From positions 1 to 53,280 of the forward strand of contig CANBZB010000002.1 in NCBI GenBank assembly GCA_947373745.1: a stretch of DNA of 53,280 nt, given 5' to 3'. Positions within the stretch are counted from its first letter, which is position 1. Every line of letters starts with the position of its first letter. A model generated the notes under the pieces. The model was not told the origin of the DNA. It did no database searches and was given only the letters and a program-made list of their open reading frames with translations. Shown here piece by piece: positions 26,691 to 36,633 of the stretch. The DNA is from Burkholderiales bacterium (GTDB taxonomy: Bacteria; Pseudomonadota; Gammaproteobacteria; Burkholderiales; Burkholderiaceae_C). Made by a program: the position numbers and the translations under genes.

Positions 26691-27857
26691 TTATTCGCCT
26701 CCAAGCCCTAAGGTATTGGGCAATCTTTTTTCAACATGGTGTCGCAACAAGGAAGCCGTTCTAAAAATGCCGTGGGCAAACTTTCCATACGGGAGAGTTA
26801 GAAAAAGCGCCATCACTACACCTAAGTGGGAGGCCAACACCAAGGGCAAATAAGGGCTTTCTTTTACCGCTACGAGTAACAACCCACTCCAAGCGGTGAG
26901 CCAAAGTAAAGCAATAAATCCTAAATCCATGGGCCTTTGCGCCCTGTCACCATGGTCTGGGTGACGCCGAAGGTGTAACCAACTCAACCACGTAGTGCCT
27001 ATTCCTAAAAATAGTCCGCCCGTGACGCCAAATAATTTGGGCAGGCTACTCAAGTCATAAGGTGCTACCCAGCCAAAAGCATAGTGGTACAGCGTGGCAA
27101 CTGAAGTTGCTAAAAAACACAACATGAAACCATAAAAAGTGAGGTGATGGGCTTGACGTCGCGCATCAGTCCAGTTTTCATCTGCGTTGTGACAGCCTTC
27201 GCCATGGCCACCATCTAAATTTTTTAAACGTAAAGCGTCCCATACTGCGCCTGACGTAGCTTCTAAGTTTGGTTCTTGTCGCCCTGTTGCAGGCGTCACA
27301 TCACGCCAAAAGTGACGAACTCCAAGGCTCAGTGAGAGCACTACAAAAGCAAAGACAGGCAAAAACAAATTCACCAACAAACCATGCGGAAATATGCTGT
27401 AGAAATTATTGTCAGCAACGGGTCCGAACAAGGTACTGTTGAACTTTAAAGCGAGACACAGGAAAACAGTTAAGCCAAAGGCCAAGCACAAGGCTATCCA
27501 CAATCCATTCGCAGCATAGAGCTTGCCAAAAGCGCCTGGCCATGCATAGCGTGTGTAAGTTTCTAAACGAACGCGCGCCATGGCTCTGGGCACGTTGATG
27601 CCAAAGTCATGCGGTGGCGCGTATTGGCATGCATGTAAACATGCACCGCAGTTGTGACAGAGATTAGCAAGGTAATGGATGTCAGCATCTGCAAAAGTAA
27701 GACGTCGCGTCATAGCCGAAAACGTTGCACAAAAACTTTCGCAATAACGACAGGCATTGCAGACTTGCATTTGCCGCGCGACTTCTTGTTCGGCGCTAAG
27801 GCCTTCACCTCTCGCCAAGGCCTTGGCTTCCTCTGTGAGTGCTAATAGATTACTCAT
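26691..27857 (-). CDS. tcuB: Tricarballylate utilisation protein B-like Fe-S/membrane protein
   Basis: '[17 protein letters not shown]' and '[31 protein letters not shown]' plus C-terminal TM segments. Confidence 0.88.
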   Translation of the reverse strand: MSNLLALTEEAKALARGEGLSAEQEVARQMQVCNACRYCESFCATFSAMTRRLTFADADIHYLANLCHNCGACLHACQYAPPHDFGINVPRAMARVRLETYTRYAWPGAFGKLYAANGLWIALCLAFGLTVFLCLALKFNSTLFGPVADNNFYSIFPHGLLVNLFLPVFAFVVLSLSLGVRHFWRDVTPATGRQEPNLEATSGAVWDALRLKNLDGGHGEGCHNADENWTDARRQAHHLTFYGFMLCFLATSVATLYHYAFGWVAPYDLSSLPKLFGVTGGLFLGIGTTWLSWLHLRRHPDHGDRAQRPMDLGFIALLWLTAWSGLLLVAVKESPYLPLVLASHLGVVMALFLTLPYGKFAHGIFRTASLLRHHVEKRLPNTLGLGGE

Positions 27858-29287
27858 GCCAAGGCTCCTACCGCTAATGCAGCTTGGGCCGCATGCGCAC
27901 CGGCCTGTTGTCCAAAGAATGTGCCAATCGTCATGCCTACGCCGGCGGTGTAGCCTTTGCCCAGCACATTGCCAGCCATGATTTCACCGGCAGCAAATAA
28001 GTTGGGGCTTGGTACGCCTGAAAAATGCACTGCAGTTGTTTCGTCTGTTTTAAGACCTAAATAAGTGAAGGTGATACCTGGACGCAAAGGATAAGCATAA
28101 AAAGGCGCGACATCGATGGTGCGAGCCCAATGGGTTTTGGCAGGTTGCACGCCCTCGGTGTAACAGTTGTCCAACACTGTATGGTTAAAGTCGCCAGGCA
28201 CACACGATGCATTAAAGCCATCCATGGTTTGCATGAATTTTTCTACGTTGAGTTCTAACTTTGCAGCCAATTCAGGCAAAGTGTTGGCCACGATAGCTTC
28301 AAACACCGGCGGCATAAACCGGCCTATGGCTTTGCTGTCGATAATGGAATAGCCAATTTGCTGCGGTTGTTGTGCGACCAATCGGCCCCAAATCGCATAG
28401 CGCTTGGGCCAAAAATCTTCACCTTCATCATAAAAACGCTCTGCATTTTGGTTGACAACAACACCTAAAGAGACTGAGTCCAGTCGGGTGCAAATGCCAC
28501 CGTCATATAAGGGAGCTCTGGCATCGATCGCCACCATATGCGCTTGCGTAGGGTCACCAATGATGTCGGCGCCCTGCGCCATCAAAAACTTCAACATCTC
28601 ACCTTGGTTGTAACGCGAACCTCGAATCAAGAAGTTATCTGCTGACCATTCACCTAAAGCGTTCTGTCCCCAAGCTTCGCGCAACCATTCGCGGTTGGAC
28701 TCAAAGCCACCACAGGCCAAAACGCATGTTTTGGCATACACCCAGTCCTCTTGGGCTTGGCCTTTTGCATCGGTACGATGCACACGTGCAGCTTCAAAAC
28801 GGCCATCGACGAGTTTGAGTTCGCTCACGCGGGCGTTGTAATCCACAGCTATACCGTGACGCTCTGCGCTGAGGTAGTAGGCATTGACCAGCGCCTTGCC
28901 TCCCCCCATAAAAAAAGCGTTGGTACGCGCTGTATGCAAAGCCCCTGAAAGCGACGGCTGAAAACGCACGCCGTGCTTGTGCATCCAAGTACGAAACGTG
29001 GCGGACGAACGAATGACCAAACGTGCCAGATGCTCGTTGGTTTGTCCACCCGTGACTTTGAGCAAATCTTGCCAGTACTCTTCTTCAGGGTAAGCATCGA
29101 CCAGCACATCTTGTGGCGCGTCATGCATACAACGCACATTACGTGTGTGCGATGAATTGCCACCACGCCAGGCCTTTGGCGAGGACTCCAAAATGCGCAC
29201 CGTAGCGCCTGCTTCTGCAGCCACAAGTGCTGCGCATAACGCCGCATTGCCACCGCCTATAACAAGGACATCGGTCTGAGGTTTCAT
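27854..29287 (-). CDS. tcuA: FAD-dependent tricarballylate dehydrogenase-like
   Basis: '[50 protein letters not shown]'; 4-nt overlap with tcuB. Confidence 0.88.
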   Translation of the reverse strand: MKPQTDVLVIGGGNAALCAALVAAEAGATVRILESSPKAWRGGNSSHTRNVRCMHDAPQDVLVDAYPEEEYWQDLLKVTGGQTNEHLARLVIRSSATFRTWMHKHGVRFQPSLSGALHTARTNAFFMGGGKALVNAYYLSAERHGIAVDYNARVSELKLVDGRFEAARVHRTDAKGQAQEDWVYAKTCVLACGGFESNREWLREAWGQNALGEWSADNFLIRGSRYNQGEMLKFLMAQGADIIGDPTQAHMVAIDARAPLYDGGICTRLDSVSLGVVVNQNAERFYDEGEDFWPKRYAIWGRLVAQQPQQIGYSIIDSKAIGRFMPPVFEAIVANTLPELAAKLELNVEKFMQTMDGFNASCVPGDFNHTVLDNCYTEGVQPAKTHWARTIDVAPFYAYPLRPGITFTYLGLKTDETTAVHFSGVPSPNLFAAGEIMAGNVLGKGYTAGVGMTIGTFFGQQAGAHAAQAALAVGALA

Positions 29288-29400
29288 GTTTGAGAAATTT
29301 CTAGCTAACAGGGGAAAACCACATGTTACACAGTCAGAGGTAAACAGTTATGCTTTAAAACCTATACAAACTTTATTCAACTGATGTCTGAGGCTTCGTT

Positions 29401-30231
29401 ATGCAACATTTCAACGCCCCAAGCGTAGCCAAGTGGCTCGTCCACCAGCATGCGACCAAAACGCCTTTCAACGCGCTACCGAAAGATATGGGCTTGTCAA
29501 ATGCGAGACAAGCGGTAGCTGTGCAAAACGAATTTGCCAGAATCAAAGCGCAGCAATGCGGCAATATCATCGGTTGGAAAATTGCTCTGGCCACTCCAGC
29601 CATGCAAAAAATGGTGGGGCTGGATGCTCCAGCAGCTGGAAGATTACACAGCAAACAAGTGCTTCATGCGCCTGCAGATGTATCTATCAAGGGATATGGC
29701 CGTTTGCTGATTGAATTTGAAATTGCGGTCCAGATAGGCCAAAACCTCTTGCCTTCCGGCCATCGCCACACTGGGCAATCAATTGCTTCTGCCGTCAGTG
29801 CCATAACGTGTGCATTTGAAATAGCAGACGATAGACAGGCCGACTACAGCCATTTGGGTGGCCAAGGTTTACAACTTCTGGCAGACAACACATGGAATGA
29901 AGGCGCTGTATTGGGTGATTGGGTTCCCTTCTCTCAGTTTTGGCCCCATCGCTCGGCTAAACCGCGTGCAGATGATGCATTGGGCGAACTCAAGGGCGAG
30001 GCATACATCAATGGTGCATCGGTTGGGCATGGCTATGCGCATGACTTAATGGGCCATCCGCTCAACGCCATTGCTTGGTTAGCCAATGAGGCGAACGACC
30101 GCGGCACTTATTTAAAGGCCGGTGATATCGCCATGCTGGGCTCTTTGGTCACCTCAAAGTTTCCTAACAAGGGAGACCACTTGCGTTTTGAACTCGAAGG
30201 TTTCAAACCGATTCATTTACATGTGAAATAG
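29401..30231 (+). CDS. 2-keto-4-pentenoate hydratase family protein
   Basis: 'GNIIGWKIALATPAMQKMVGLDAPAAGRL', 'GRLLIEFEIAVQIGQNL', 'GSLVTSKFPNKGDHLRFELEG'. Confidence 0.85.
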   Translation: MQHFNAPSVAKWLVHQHATKTPFNALPKDMGLSNARQAVAVQNEFARIKAQQCGNIIGWKIALATPAMQKMVGLDAPAAGRLHSKQVLHAPADVSIKGYGRLLIEFEIAVQIGQNLLPSGHRHTGQSIASAVSAITCAFEIADDRQADYSHLGGQGLQLLADNTWNEGAVLGDWVPFSQFWPHRSAKPRADDALGELKGEAYINGASVGHGYAHDLMGHPLNAIAWLANEANDRGTYLKAGDIAMLGSLVTSKFPNKGDHLRFELEGFKPIHLHVK

Positions 30232-30373
30232 ACGTCATCTTTAATGGCACCATGGCTTTTCGTTTGACCAATGGACTATGCACTTGGATGGATCATTATT
30301 TAAAAATGCACCATGCCATCTCACCTTTTATGTAAGCAGGCACCAATTTAAAGCAAATTAGACGCTAGCTCTA

Positions 30374-30389
30374 TGGCATGCACCTTGCT
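30374..30389 (+). promoter_or_regulatory. Putative sigma54 (-24/-12) promoter of the cyanate operon
   Basis: TGGCATGCACCTTGCT versus consensus TGGCACGNNNNTTGCW; correct GG/GC spacing; about 36 nt upstream of the ATG at 30425. Confidence 0.75.
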
Positions 30390-30424
30390 GAAATGGGACA
30401 ACCCATTTTTATCGAGGATGTTCC

Positions 30425-31819
30425 ATGCGAAAAGATCTGCCTAGCTTGATTCAGAACCGTACATCTACCCACGACGCTTACGATGCTGACAAACCACTGA
30501 TGTTGCACTGTGCGTGTGGCCAAACCCACAGCCCGCAGGAGCACCACGCAAAAGCTGTTTTGAGCGTAGAGGACTCCTCGCGCAACTTCATGGAAGCCGC
30601 ATTTGTCAAAGCCCTATTTCCAGTGGATTCTGTACGTAGACATTTTTTAAGAGCAGTTGGGGCAAATACAGCCCGTGCCGCCATAGCGTCCATGATGCCT
30701 TTGGGTGCGCTTGAGGCCATGGCGCAAGACAAAGGCTCGCTCGAAAAGAAGGACTTAAAAATAGGTTTCATTGCCATCACTTGTGCCAGTCCTTTGATCA
30801 TGGCTGACCCGCTCGGGTTTTATCGCAAAGAAGGTTTAAACGTCCAACTCAATAAGACAGCTGGCTGGGCCTTGATACGCGACAAGATGATTAATAAGGA
30901 ACATGACGCCAGTCACTTTTTGTCTCCGATGCCCATTGCGATGACGATGGGCTTAGGCAGCAACCAAGTCGGTATGAATGTGGCTAGTATCCAAAACACC
31001 AATGGTCAAGCGATTACCTTGCATGTCAAACACAAGGACAAGCGCGACCCTAAACAATGGAAAGGATTTAAGTTTGCAGTGCCTTTTGAGTACAGCATGC
31101 ACAACTTCTTATTGCGCTACTACTTGGCAGAAAACGGCGTCAATCCAGACACTGATGTGCAAATACGCGTCACGCCACCGCCTGAAATGGTGGCTAATTT
31201 ACGCGCTGGCAATATCGACGGATTTTTAGGACCCGATCCGTTCAACCAGCGTGCTGTGTATGACGAGGTGGGATTTATCCACATCCTGTCTAAAGAAATT
31301 TGGGATGGACACCCCTGTTGTGCATTTGGCGTAAGCGATGAATTCATCAAACAAAACCCAAACACCTTTGCCGCGCTCTATCGGGCCATTTTGACGGCAA
31401 GCTACATGGCAAGCCAACCCAAAGACCGTGAATTAATTGCCAAAATCATCGCACCTACCCAATACCTGAATCAACCTGAAACGGTTTTGACCCAGGTGTT
31501 GACAGGCAAATTTGCAGACGGTTTAGGGGGAATCAAGAACGTGCCTGACCGCGCTAACTTTGACCCCGTTCCATGGCAAAGCATGGCCGTATGGATGTTG
31601 ACCCAAATGAAGCGCTGGGGATACATCAAAGGCGACGTGAACTACAAGCAGATTGCAGAAAAAGTATTTCTACTGACGGACGCCAAAAAACATATGGCTG
31701 AAGCTGGCTTCAAACCACCCGAGGGTGCGTACAAGAAGTTCAAAGTCATGGGCAAAGAATTTGATCCTGCTAAGCCTGATGACTACGTCAAGAGTTTTGC
31801 CATCAACAAAATGGCATAA
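30425..31819 (+). CDS. cynA: NrtA/CmpA-family ABC substrate-binding protein, probably cyanate
   Basis: 'LKIGFIAITCASPLIMADPLGFYRKEGLNVQL', 'LRAGNIDGFLGPDPFNQRAVYDEVGFIHILSKEIWDGHPCCAFGV'; followed by permease, ATPase and cyanase. Confidence 0.85.
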   Translation: MRKDLPSLIQNRTSTHDAYDADKPLMLHCACGQTHSPQEHHAKAVLSVEDSSRNFMEAAFVKALFPVDSVRRHFLRAVGANTARAAIASMMPLGALEAMAQDKGSLEKKDLKIGFIAITCASPLIMADPLGFYRKEGLNVQLNKTAGWALIRDKMINKEHDASHFLSPMPIAMTMGLGSNQVGMNVASIQNTNGQAITLHVKHKDKRDPKQWKGFKFAVPFEYSMHNFLLRYYLAENGVNPDTDVQIRVTPPPEMVANLRAGNIDGFLGPDPFNQRAVYDEVGFIHILSKEIWDGHPCCAFGVSDEFIKQNPNTFAALYRAILTASYMASQPKDRELIAKIIAPTQYLNQPETVLTQVLTGKFADGLGGIKNVPDRANFDPVPWQSMAVWMLTQMKRWGYIKGDVNYKQIAEKVFLLTDAKKHMAEAGFKPPEGAYKKFKVMGKEFDPAKPDDYVKSFAINKMA

Positions 31820-31824
31820 AAAAC

Positions 31825-32685
31825 ATGAAGTCTTTGCAACTCAAGGCGGGCGTTGTTTCACTGCTCGTATTCACAGTATTTGTCTTGGTGTGGCATATCG
31901 CCACATTGCCAACTAAGTCGACTGCAGTCAATGTGGCGGGAATGACGGCTGAGCAGATTGAATATCTAAAGATGATGGGTAAGGATGTGGGTAGCCAAAA
32001 AACCACTGGCTTTCCAACGCCTGCACAAATGCTCTCCACCTTTGCACACCAATTGTCTGATCCTTTTTACGATAACGGGCCTAACGACAAAGGTATTGCG
32101 ATTCAACTGGGGCATTCATTAGTGCGGGTAGCACTGGGCTTTTTACTGGCTTGTGTAGTGGCAGTCCCTTTTGGGTTTGTCATTGGCATGAGTCCGCTGT
32201 TATACAAAGCCTGTGATCCGTTCATACAAATACTCAAACCCATCAGCCCGTTAGCTTGGATGCCATTGGCGCTCTACACCATCAAGGATTCATCTATCTC
32301 CGGTGTATTTGTCATCTTCATTTGCTCGGTATGGCCAATGCTTTTAAATACCGCATTTGGCGTATCGACTGTCAAGCGTGAATGGCTGAATGTGGCTAAG
32401 ACGCTAGAAGTCAAACCCATACGCAAAGCGTTTCTAGTGATCTTGCCTGCAGCCGCACCCACGATAGTGACGGGAATGCGCATCAGCATGGGAATTGCGT
32501 GGCTGGTGATTGTGGCTGCCGAGATGTTGGTGGGCGGGACAGGTATTGGATATTTTGTGTGGAACGAGTGGAACAACTTATCTCTCACCAATGTGATTTT
32601 TGCAATCGTACTGATTGGCCTAGTGGGAATGTTGCTGGATTTAATGTTCGCCAAGTTTCAGAGATGGGTAACGTATGTCGAGTGA
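31825..32685 (+). CDS. cynB: ABC transporter permease, NrtB/CynB-like
   Basis: BPD permease 'VILPAAAPTIVTGMRISMGIAWLVIVAAEMLVGGTGIGYFVWNEWN'. Confidence 0.88.
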   Translation: MKSLQLKAGVVSLLVFTVFVLVWHIATLPTKSTAVNVAGMTAEQIEYLKMMGKDVGSQKTTGFPTPAQMLSTFAHQLSDPFYDNGPNDKGIAIQLGHSLVRVALGFLLACVVAVPFGFVIGMSPLLYKACDPFIQILKPISPLAWMPLALYTIKDSSISGVFVIFICSVWPMLLNTAFGVSTVKREWLNVAKTLEVKPIRKAFLVILPAAAPTIVTGMRISMGIAWLVIVAAEMLVGGTGIGYFVWNEWNNLSLTNVIFAIVLIGLVGMLLDLMFAKFQRWVTYVE

Positions 32686-33478
32686 CTTTCTAACAGTCGA
32701 AGGGTTATCTAAATCGTTCAACCCTAGCAAACCAGTTTTTGCAAATGTCGATTTTGGTATCGCCCGCGGAGAATTTGTCTGCATCATTGGACACTCCGGC
32801 TGCGGTAAGACCACTATTTTGAATGTGCTGGCGGGTTTAGATGCGGCTTCTTCAGGCGTGGTGATCATGGATGGGCGCGAAGTAGTAGGCCCAAGCTTGG
32901 AGCGTGGCGTCGTATTTCAAAGCCATGCATTGATGCCATGGTTATCGGTCCGCAGCAATATTGCATTTGCTGTGCAATCCAAGTGGCCAGACTGGTCTAA
33001 GGCAGACGTGAATGCACAAGTTGAAAAATTTGTGAGCATGGTGGGTTTGTCGCACGCCATTGAGAAAAAACCTTCTGAGTTGTCTGGGGGCATGAAGCAA
33101 CGCGTCGGCATCGCACGTGCGTTTGCCATTCAACCCAAGATGCTCTTGCTCGACGAGCCGTTTGGTGCCCTAGACGCCTTAACCCGCGGAACCATCCAAG
33201 ATGAATTGATCCAAATTGTCAAAGCGACGCAGCAAACCGTCTTCATGATCACCCACGATGTAGACGAAGCTATTTTGTTAGCAGACAAAATTATTTTGAT
33301 GCGCAACGCGACCGAAACCAACGCTGGTTTCACGCCCGGGGGCATCGCAGAAGTCGTCATGAATCCCCTACCCGCTCTGCGTAAACGCGCAGACTTGCAC
33401 CACTTAGATGGCTATTACGACTTAAGAAACCACATCGTGGATTTCTTAGTGGGCCACGGACTTTCAATTTCACACTAA
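32675..33478 (+). CDS. cynD: ABC transporter ATP-binding protein, NrtD/CynD-like
   Basis: 'GHSGCGKTTILNVLAG', 'LSGGMKQRVGIARAFAIQPKMLLLDEPFGALDALTRG'. Confidence 0.92.
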   Translation: MSSDFLTVEGLSKSFNPSKPVFANVDFGIARGEFVCIIGHSGCGKTTILNVLAGLDAASSGVVIMDGREVVGPSLERGVVFQSHALMPWLSVRSNIAFAVQSKWPDWSKADVNAQVEKFVSMVGLSHAIEKKPSELSGGMKQRVGIARAFAIQPKMLLLDEPFGALDALTRGTIQDELIQIVKATQQTVFMITHDVDEAILLADKIILMRNATETNAGFTPGGIAEVVMNPLPALRKRADLHHLDGYYDLRNHIVDFLVGHGLSISH

Positions 33479-33490
33479 ACAGGAGTTTTT

Positions 33491-33934
33491 ATGAATCGAC
33501 TTGCCGTTACCGAAAAAATCATTTCCACCAAAGTCTCCAAGGGCATCAAGTGGGAGGATGTTGCTAAGAAAGTAGGCCAATCCAAAGAATGGACTACCGC
33601 CTTATGCTTGGGCCAGATGACCGCCACGCCCGCCCAGGCAAAAATTATTGGAAAAGTTTTTGGCTTGACTGCTGAAGAACAAAAATGGTTGTGTGTGGTT
33701 CCTTACAAAGGCTCTCTGCCCACTCAAGTCCCTACCGATCCATTGATTTACCGTTGGTATGAAATCGTTAGTGTGTATGGCACCACTATCAAAGAATTGA
33801 TACACGAAGAGTTTGGCGACGGAATCATGAGCGCGATCGACTTCAGCATGGATATCGTGCGTGAACCTGATCCCAAAGGCGATCGCGTCAATGTGGTTTT
33901 ATCAGGCAAATTCTTGCCTTACAAAACTTATTAA
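33491..33934 (+). CDS. cynS: Cyanase (cyanate hydratase)
   Basis: 'DPLIYRWYEIVSVYGTTIKELIHEEFGDGIMSAIDFSMDIVREPDPKGDRVNVVLSGKFLPYK' is diagnostic. Confidence 0.97.
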   Translation: MNRLAVTEKIISTKVSKGIKWEDVAKKVGQSKEWTTALCLGQMTATPAQAKIIGKVFGLTAEEQKWLCVVPYKGSLPTQVPTDPLIYRWYEIVSVYGTTIKELIHEEFGDGIMSAIDFSMDIVREPDPKGDRVNVVLSGKFLPYKTY

Positions 33935-34518
33935 TCGAAATGCTTGGAAATTTCGGGATCGAACTTTCCATCGATCAATACAAACAACATGCGGCAAATC
34001 TTGCCTGATCGGTTGGCCCATGCATGGTTGGTACCGCGCTCTACGAGGAAGTCACCGGTTTTTAGCAAGACTTCTTCGTTGTCGAGCACGATGGTGATTT
34101 CGCCTTCCAAGACCAAGGCATAGTCGACTGACTCGGTACGGTGCATAAAAGGATGTTTTGCACCGCCCGTTTTGTTGGTCGATGCAGTGTCGGTTCCTAA
34201 AGCACCCCAAGCAATTTTGGTGTCTTGGGTATTAATTTTCTCTAACCAGTCGCCCTCTGGTCCAAACTCAATAATGCGAACAACGGTTCCATTTTTAGGC
34301 GGTTCAAGCTTTAGGGGACGTGCAGTGGGGTCTGACTCGTTGCCAACAAATGCCGGGGTTTGGTCCGTCATCCACAACTGCGTGAGGTGGTACCCCACTC
34401 TTTTGGGATTGTTGTGCACCGATGGTGCCAATTGGTCTTCCGTAAAGATCGATCGGCCATGTGCATCGTGGCCAGTGACGACTCGACGAATATATTTTCT
34501 AGGTTCTTGCTCACTCAT
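33931..34518 (-). CDS. Cupin domain-containing protein
   Basis: 'HPFMHRTESVDYALVLEGEITIVLDNEEVLLKTGDFLVERGTNHAWANRSGKICRMLFVLID'. Start at 34518 within ORF 33931..34653. Confidence 0.85.
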   Translation of the reverse strand: MSEQEPRKYIRRVVTGHDAHGRSIFTEDQLAPSVHNNPKRVGYHLTQLWMTDQTPAFVGNESDPTARPLKLEPPKNGTVVRIIEFGPEGDWLEKINTQDTKIAWGALGTDTASTNKTGGAKHPFMHRTESVDYALVLEGEITIVLDNEEVLLKTGDFLVERGTNHAWANRSGKICRMLFVLIDGKFDPEISKHFD

Positions 34519-34581
34519 ATTAATCTTGCTCCAAATATGTATTGATCCACATTTGATTTTGACACGCATTAACATCGCATC

Positions 34582-35484
34582 GTGACAACAAACTACACAC
34601 TCATCTCTGAAGCACGCTGCACGACTGGAGAAAGTCCTGTCTGGGTTGCACAAGAATCTGCTTTGTATTGGCTAGATATTCCTGCTGGCAAAATTTACCG
34701 CTGGCACGTGTCTTCAGACCAGCTGAGCCAATGGCAAATGCCAGAAATGGTGGGGTCGATGGCGCTATGCACGACTGGCGAATGGATAGTCGCCATGGAG
34801 ACGGGCATCTATCAGGTGCAACTTCAACCCAAGGGTTTGTCTTCTCACGAAAAACTTGCCCATATCAAACACCCTACACAAAACATGCGCTTCAACGACG
34901 GGCGCTGCGATAGACAAGGTAGGTTTTTATCGGGCACTATGTTTAACGATACCCAGGCGGGCAAGAACGTCGGATCTTTGTACAAATTTGGAATGGATCA
35001 CCAATTCACACACCTGATGGGTGACTTGATTGTTCCAAATGGGCTTGCGTTCAGTCCAGATGGAAGCACCATGTATTTAGCTGACACGCATGCCAGCCGA
35101 CAAACCATATGGTCGTTTGATTACGACATTGCAACTGGGACGCCGCACAACCAACGTGTATTTGTTGATATGCACCAACATAACGGACGCCCAGATGGCG
35201 CAGCTATTGACACGGATGGTTGTTATTGGGTGTGCGCCACAGATGCTGGATTGGTCTCGCGCTTCACACCACAAGGCAAGTTGGATCGGTCTATTGCAAT
35301 ACCGACCGTCAAGCCTGCAATGTGCGCTTTTGGTGGAGACGACTTCAGCACCTTGTTCGTGACATCACTGCGCCGCCCGGGCATCAGTGAACAGGACGAT
35401 CCACACGCAGGAAGAGTTTTTGCCTTACGACCGGGCGTGAAAGGCTTGCCCGAGCCTAAGTTTAAAAATACACCTACTGCGTAA
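34582..35484 (+). CDS. SMP-30/gluconolactonase family protein (GTG start)
   Basis: 'TTGESPVWVAQESALYWLDI', 'RFNDGRCDRQGRFLSGTM', 'NGLAFSPDGSTMYLADTHA'. Confidence 0.92.
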   Translation: MTTNYTLISEARCTTGESPVWVAQESALYWLDIPAGKIYRWHVSSDQLSQWQMPEMVGSMALCTTGEWIVAMETGIYQVQLQPKGLSSHEKLAHIKHPTQNMRFNDGRCDRQGRFLSGTMFNDTQAGKNVGSLYKFGMDHQFTHLMGDLIVPNGLAFSPDGSTMYLADTHASRQTIWSFDYDIATGTPHNQRVFVDMHQHNGRPDGAAIDTDGCYWVCATDAGLVSRFTPQGKLDRSIAIPTVKPAMCAFGGDDFSTLFVTSLRRPGISEQDDPHAGRVFALRPGVKGLPEPKFKNTPTA

Positions 35485-36628
35485 TAGATGCGTGGATCAA
35501 GTTACTGACTTGGTCCAAACGCACCGAATGCCAAGGGTCTGGCACACGTGCATTGGTAATGTAGGCAAAAGACAAACCGCTTTGCGGATCAGCCCAACAA
35601 TAACTGGTGCCCACACCACCATGGCCAAACGTATCTGGCTTGGCCAAAGAACCTAAGCCACGAATACCAATCGTGCTTCCTCGCAAATGCGGTCCTAAGC
35701 CGCGGTGCATAGGAATGCCCATAAATTCATCCACACGGTCTACGGTGTAGTTTTGGATGGCATAGGCCAATGTTCTTGGTGACACTAATCGCACGCCGTT
35801 AAGCGTACCGCCTTGCAACATCATTTGGTACAAAGCCGCCATGCCACGTGCGGTGCCATAGGCTCCGCCACCAGGAACACCCGCCTCTTGCCATACCCTG
35901 CTAGTACTTTCGTCACGTAAGCGCAACCCGTTTGGCGACTTAGCATCGGGCTCGTAAAGAAAGGTCATGCGCGACATTTCTGATGCTGGTAAGCCTACGA
36001 ACAAGTCGTTTGCTAATCCCAAAGGCTCAAGCACTTCTGCACGGATAACGTCTCTGAAATCTTTACCGGTCACTGCTTCCACCACCATCGCCAGCACCCA
36101 GTGGGCGCTGAGACCGTGGTAACTGATGCGAGAGCCTGGCACCCACTGCAAATTAAAGTCACATACGGCTTGACGCACTTTTGCATGGTCATTCCAAGTG
36201 GTGCTGGGTACATCACCATCTGGGAATCCGCCTTGGTGGGTGATGACTTGAAATAGCGTGATCGCTTCTTTACCGTTTTTTACAAACTCAGGCAGATAGT
36301 CGGCGACACGGTCTGTGAAACGCAATTTACCTTGTTCATGCAACTTCCAAAGCAAAGTTGCCATGATGATTTTGGTGTTGGAGTACAACAACCACAAAGA
36401 TTGGTTGTCAGCAGTCACCGCTTTTGTATCGGCCTCATGTCCATAACCCACACGGGCTTGGCCAAAACTTTGCTCCCACACCAAACTGCCTTGATAGGCC
36501 AGTGCAATTTGCGCGGCTGGATAGCGTTTGTCGTGGATATGGGTGTTGATAAGTTCACCTAAACGCGCCATCGCATCTGCTTGAATGGGCGCGTTCGATA
36601 GGGGTGTTGAAGGTAAGGGGTAAGTCAT
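35474..36628 (-). CDS. Serine hydrolase, class C beta-lactamase-like
   Basis: 'LYSNTKIIMATLLWKL' (SxxK), 'ISYHGLSAHWVL', 'FGHGGVGTSYCWADP'. Confidence 0.85.
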   Translation of the reverse strand: MTYPLPSTPLSNAPIQADAMARLGELINTHIHDKRYPAAQIALAYQGSLVWEQSFGQARVGYGHEADTKAVTADNQSLWLLYSNTKIIMATLLWKLHEQGKLRFTDRVADYLPEFVKNGKEAITLFQVITHQGGFPDGDVPSTTWNDHAKVRQAVCDFNLQWVPGSRISYHGLSAHWVLAMVVEAVTGKDFRDVIRAEVLEPLGLANDLFVGLPASEMSRMTFLYEPDAKSPNGLRLRDESTSRVWQEAGVPGGGAYGTARGMAALYQMMLQGGTLNGVRLVSPRTLAYAIQNYTVDRVDEFMGIPMHRGLGPHLRGSTIGIRGLGSLAKPDTFGHGGVGTSYCWADPQSGLSFAYITNARVPDPWHSVRLDQVSNLIHASITQ

Positions 36629-36633
36629 AGTCT

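Noticed and set aside
26632-26853. Small plus-strand ORF between hemN and tcuB
   Set aside because: Mostly antisense to the tcuB 3' end; no homology cue.
30391-30410. Hairpin AAATGGG-ACAA-CCCATTT plus T-run just upstream of cynA as terminator/attenuator
   Set aside because: It overlaps the TSS predicted from the sigma54 element (~30400), so it would not be transcribed whole; arms are short.
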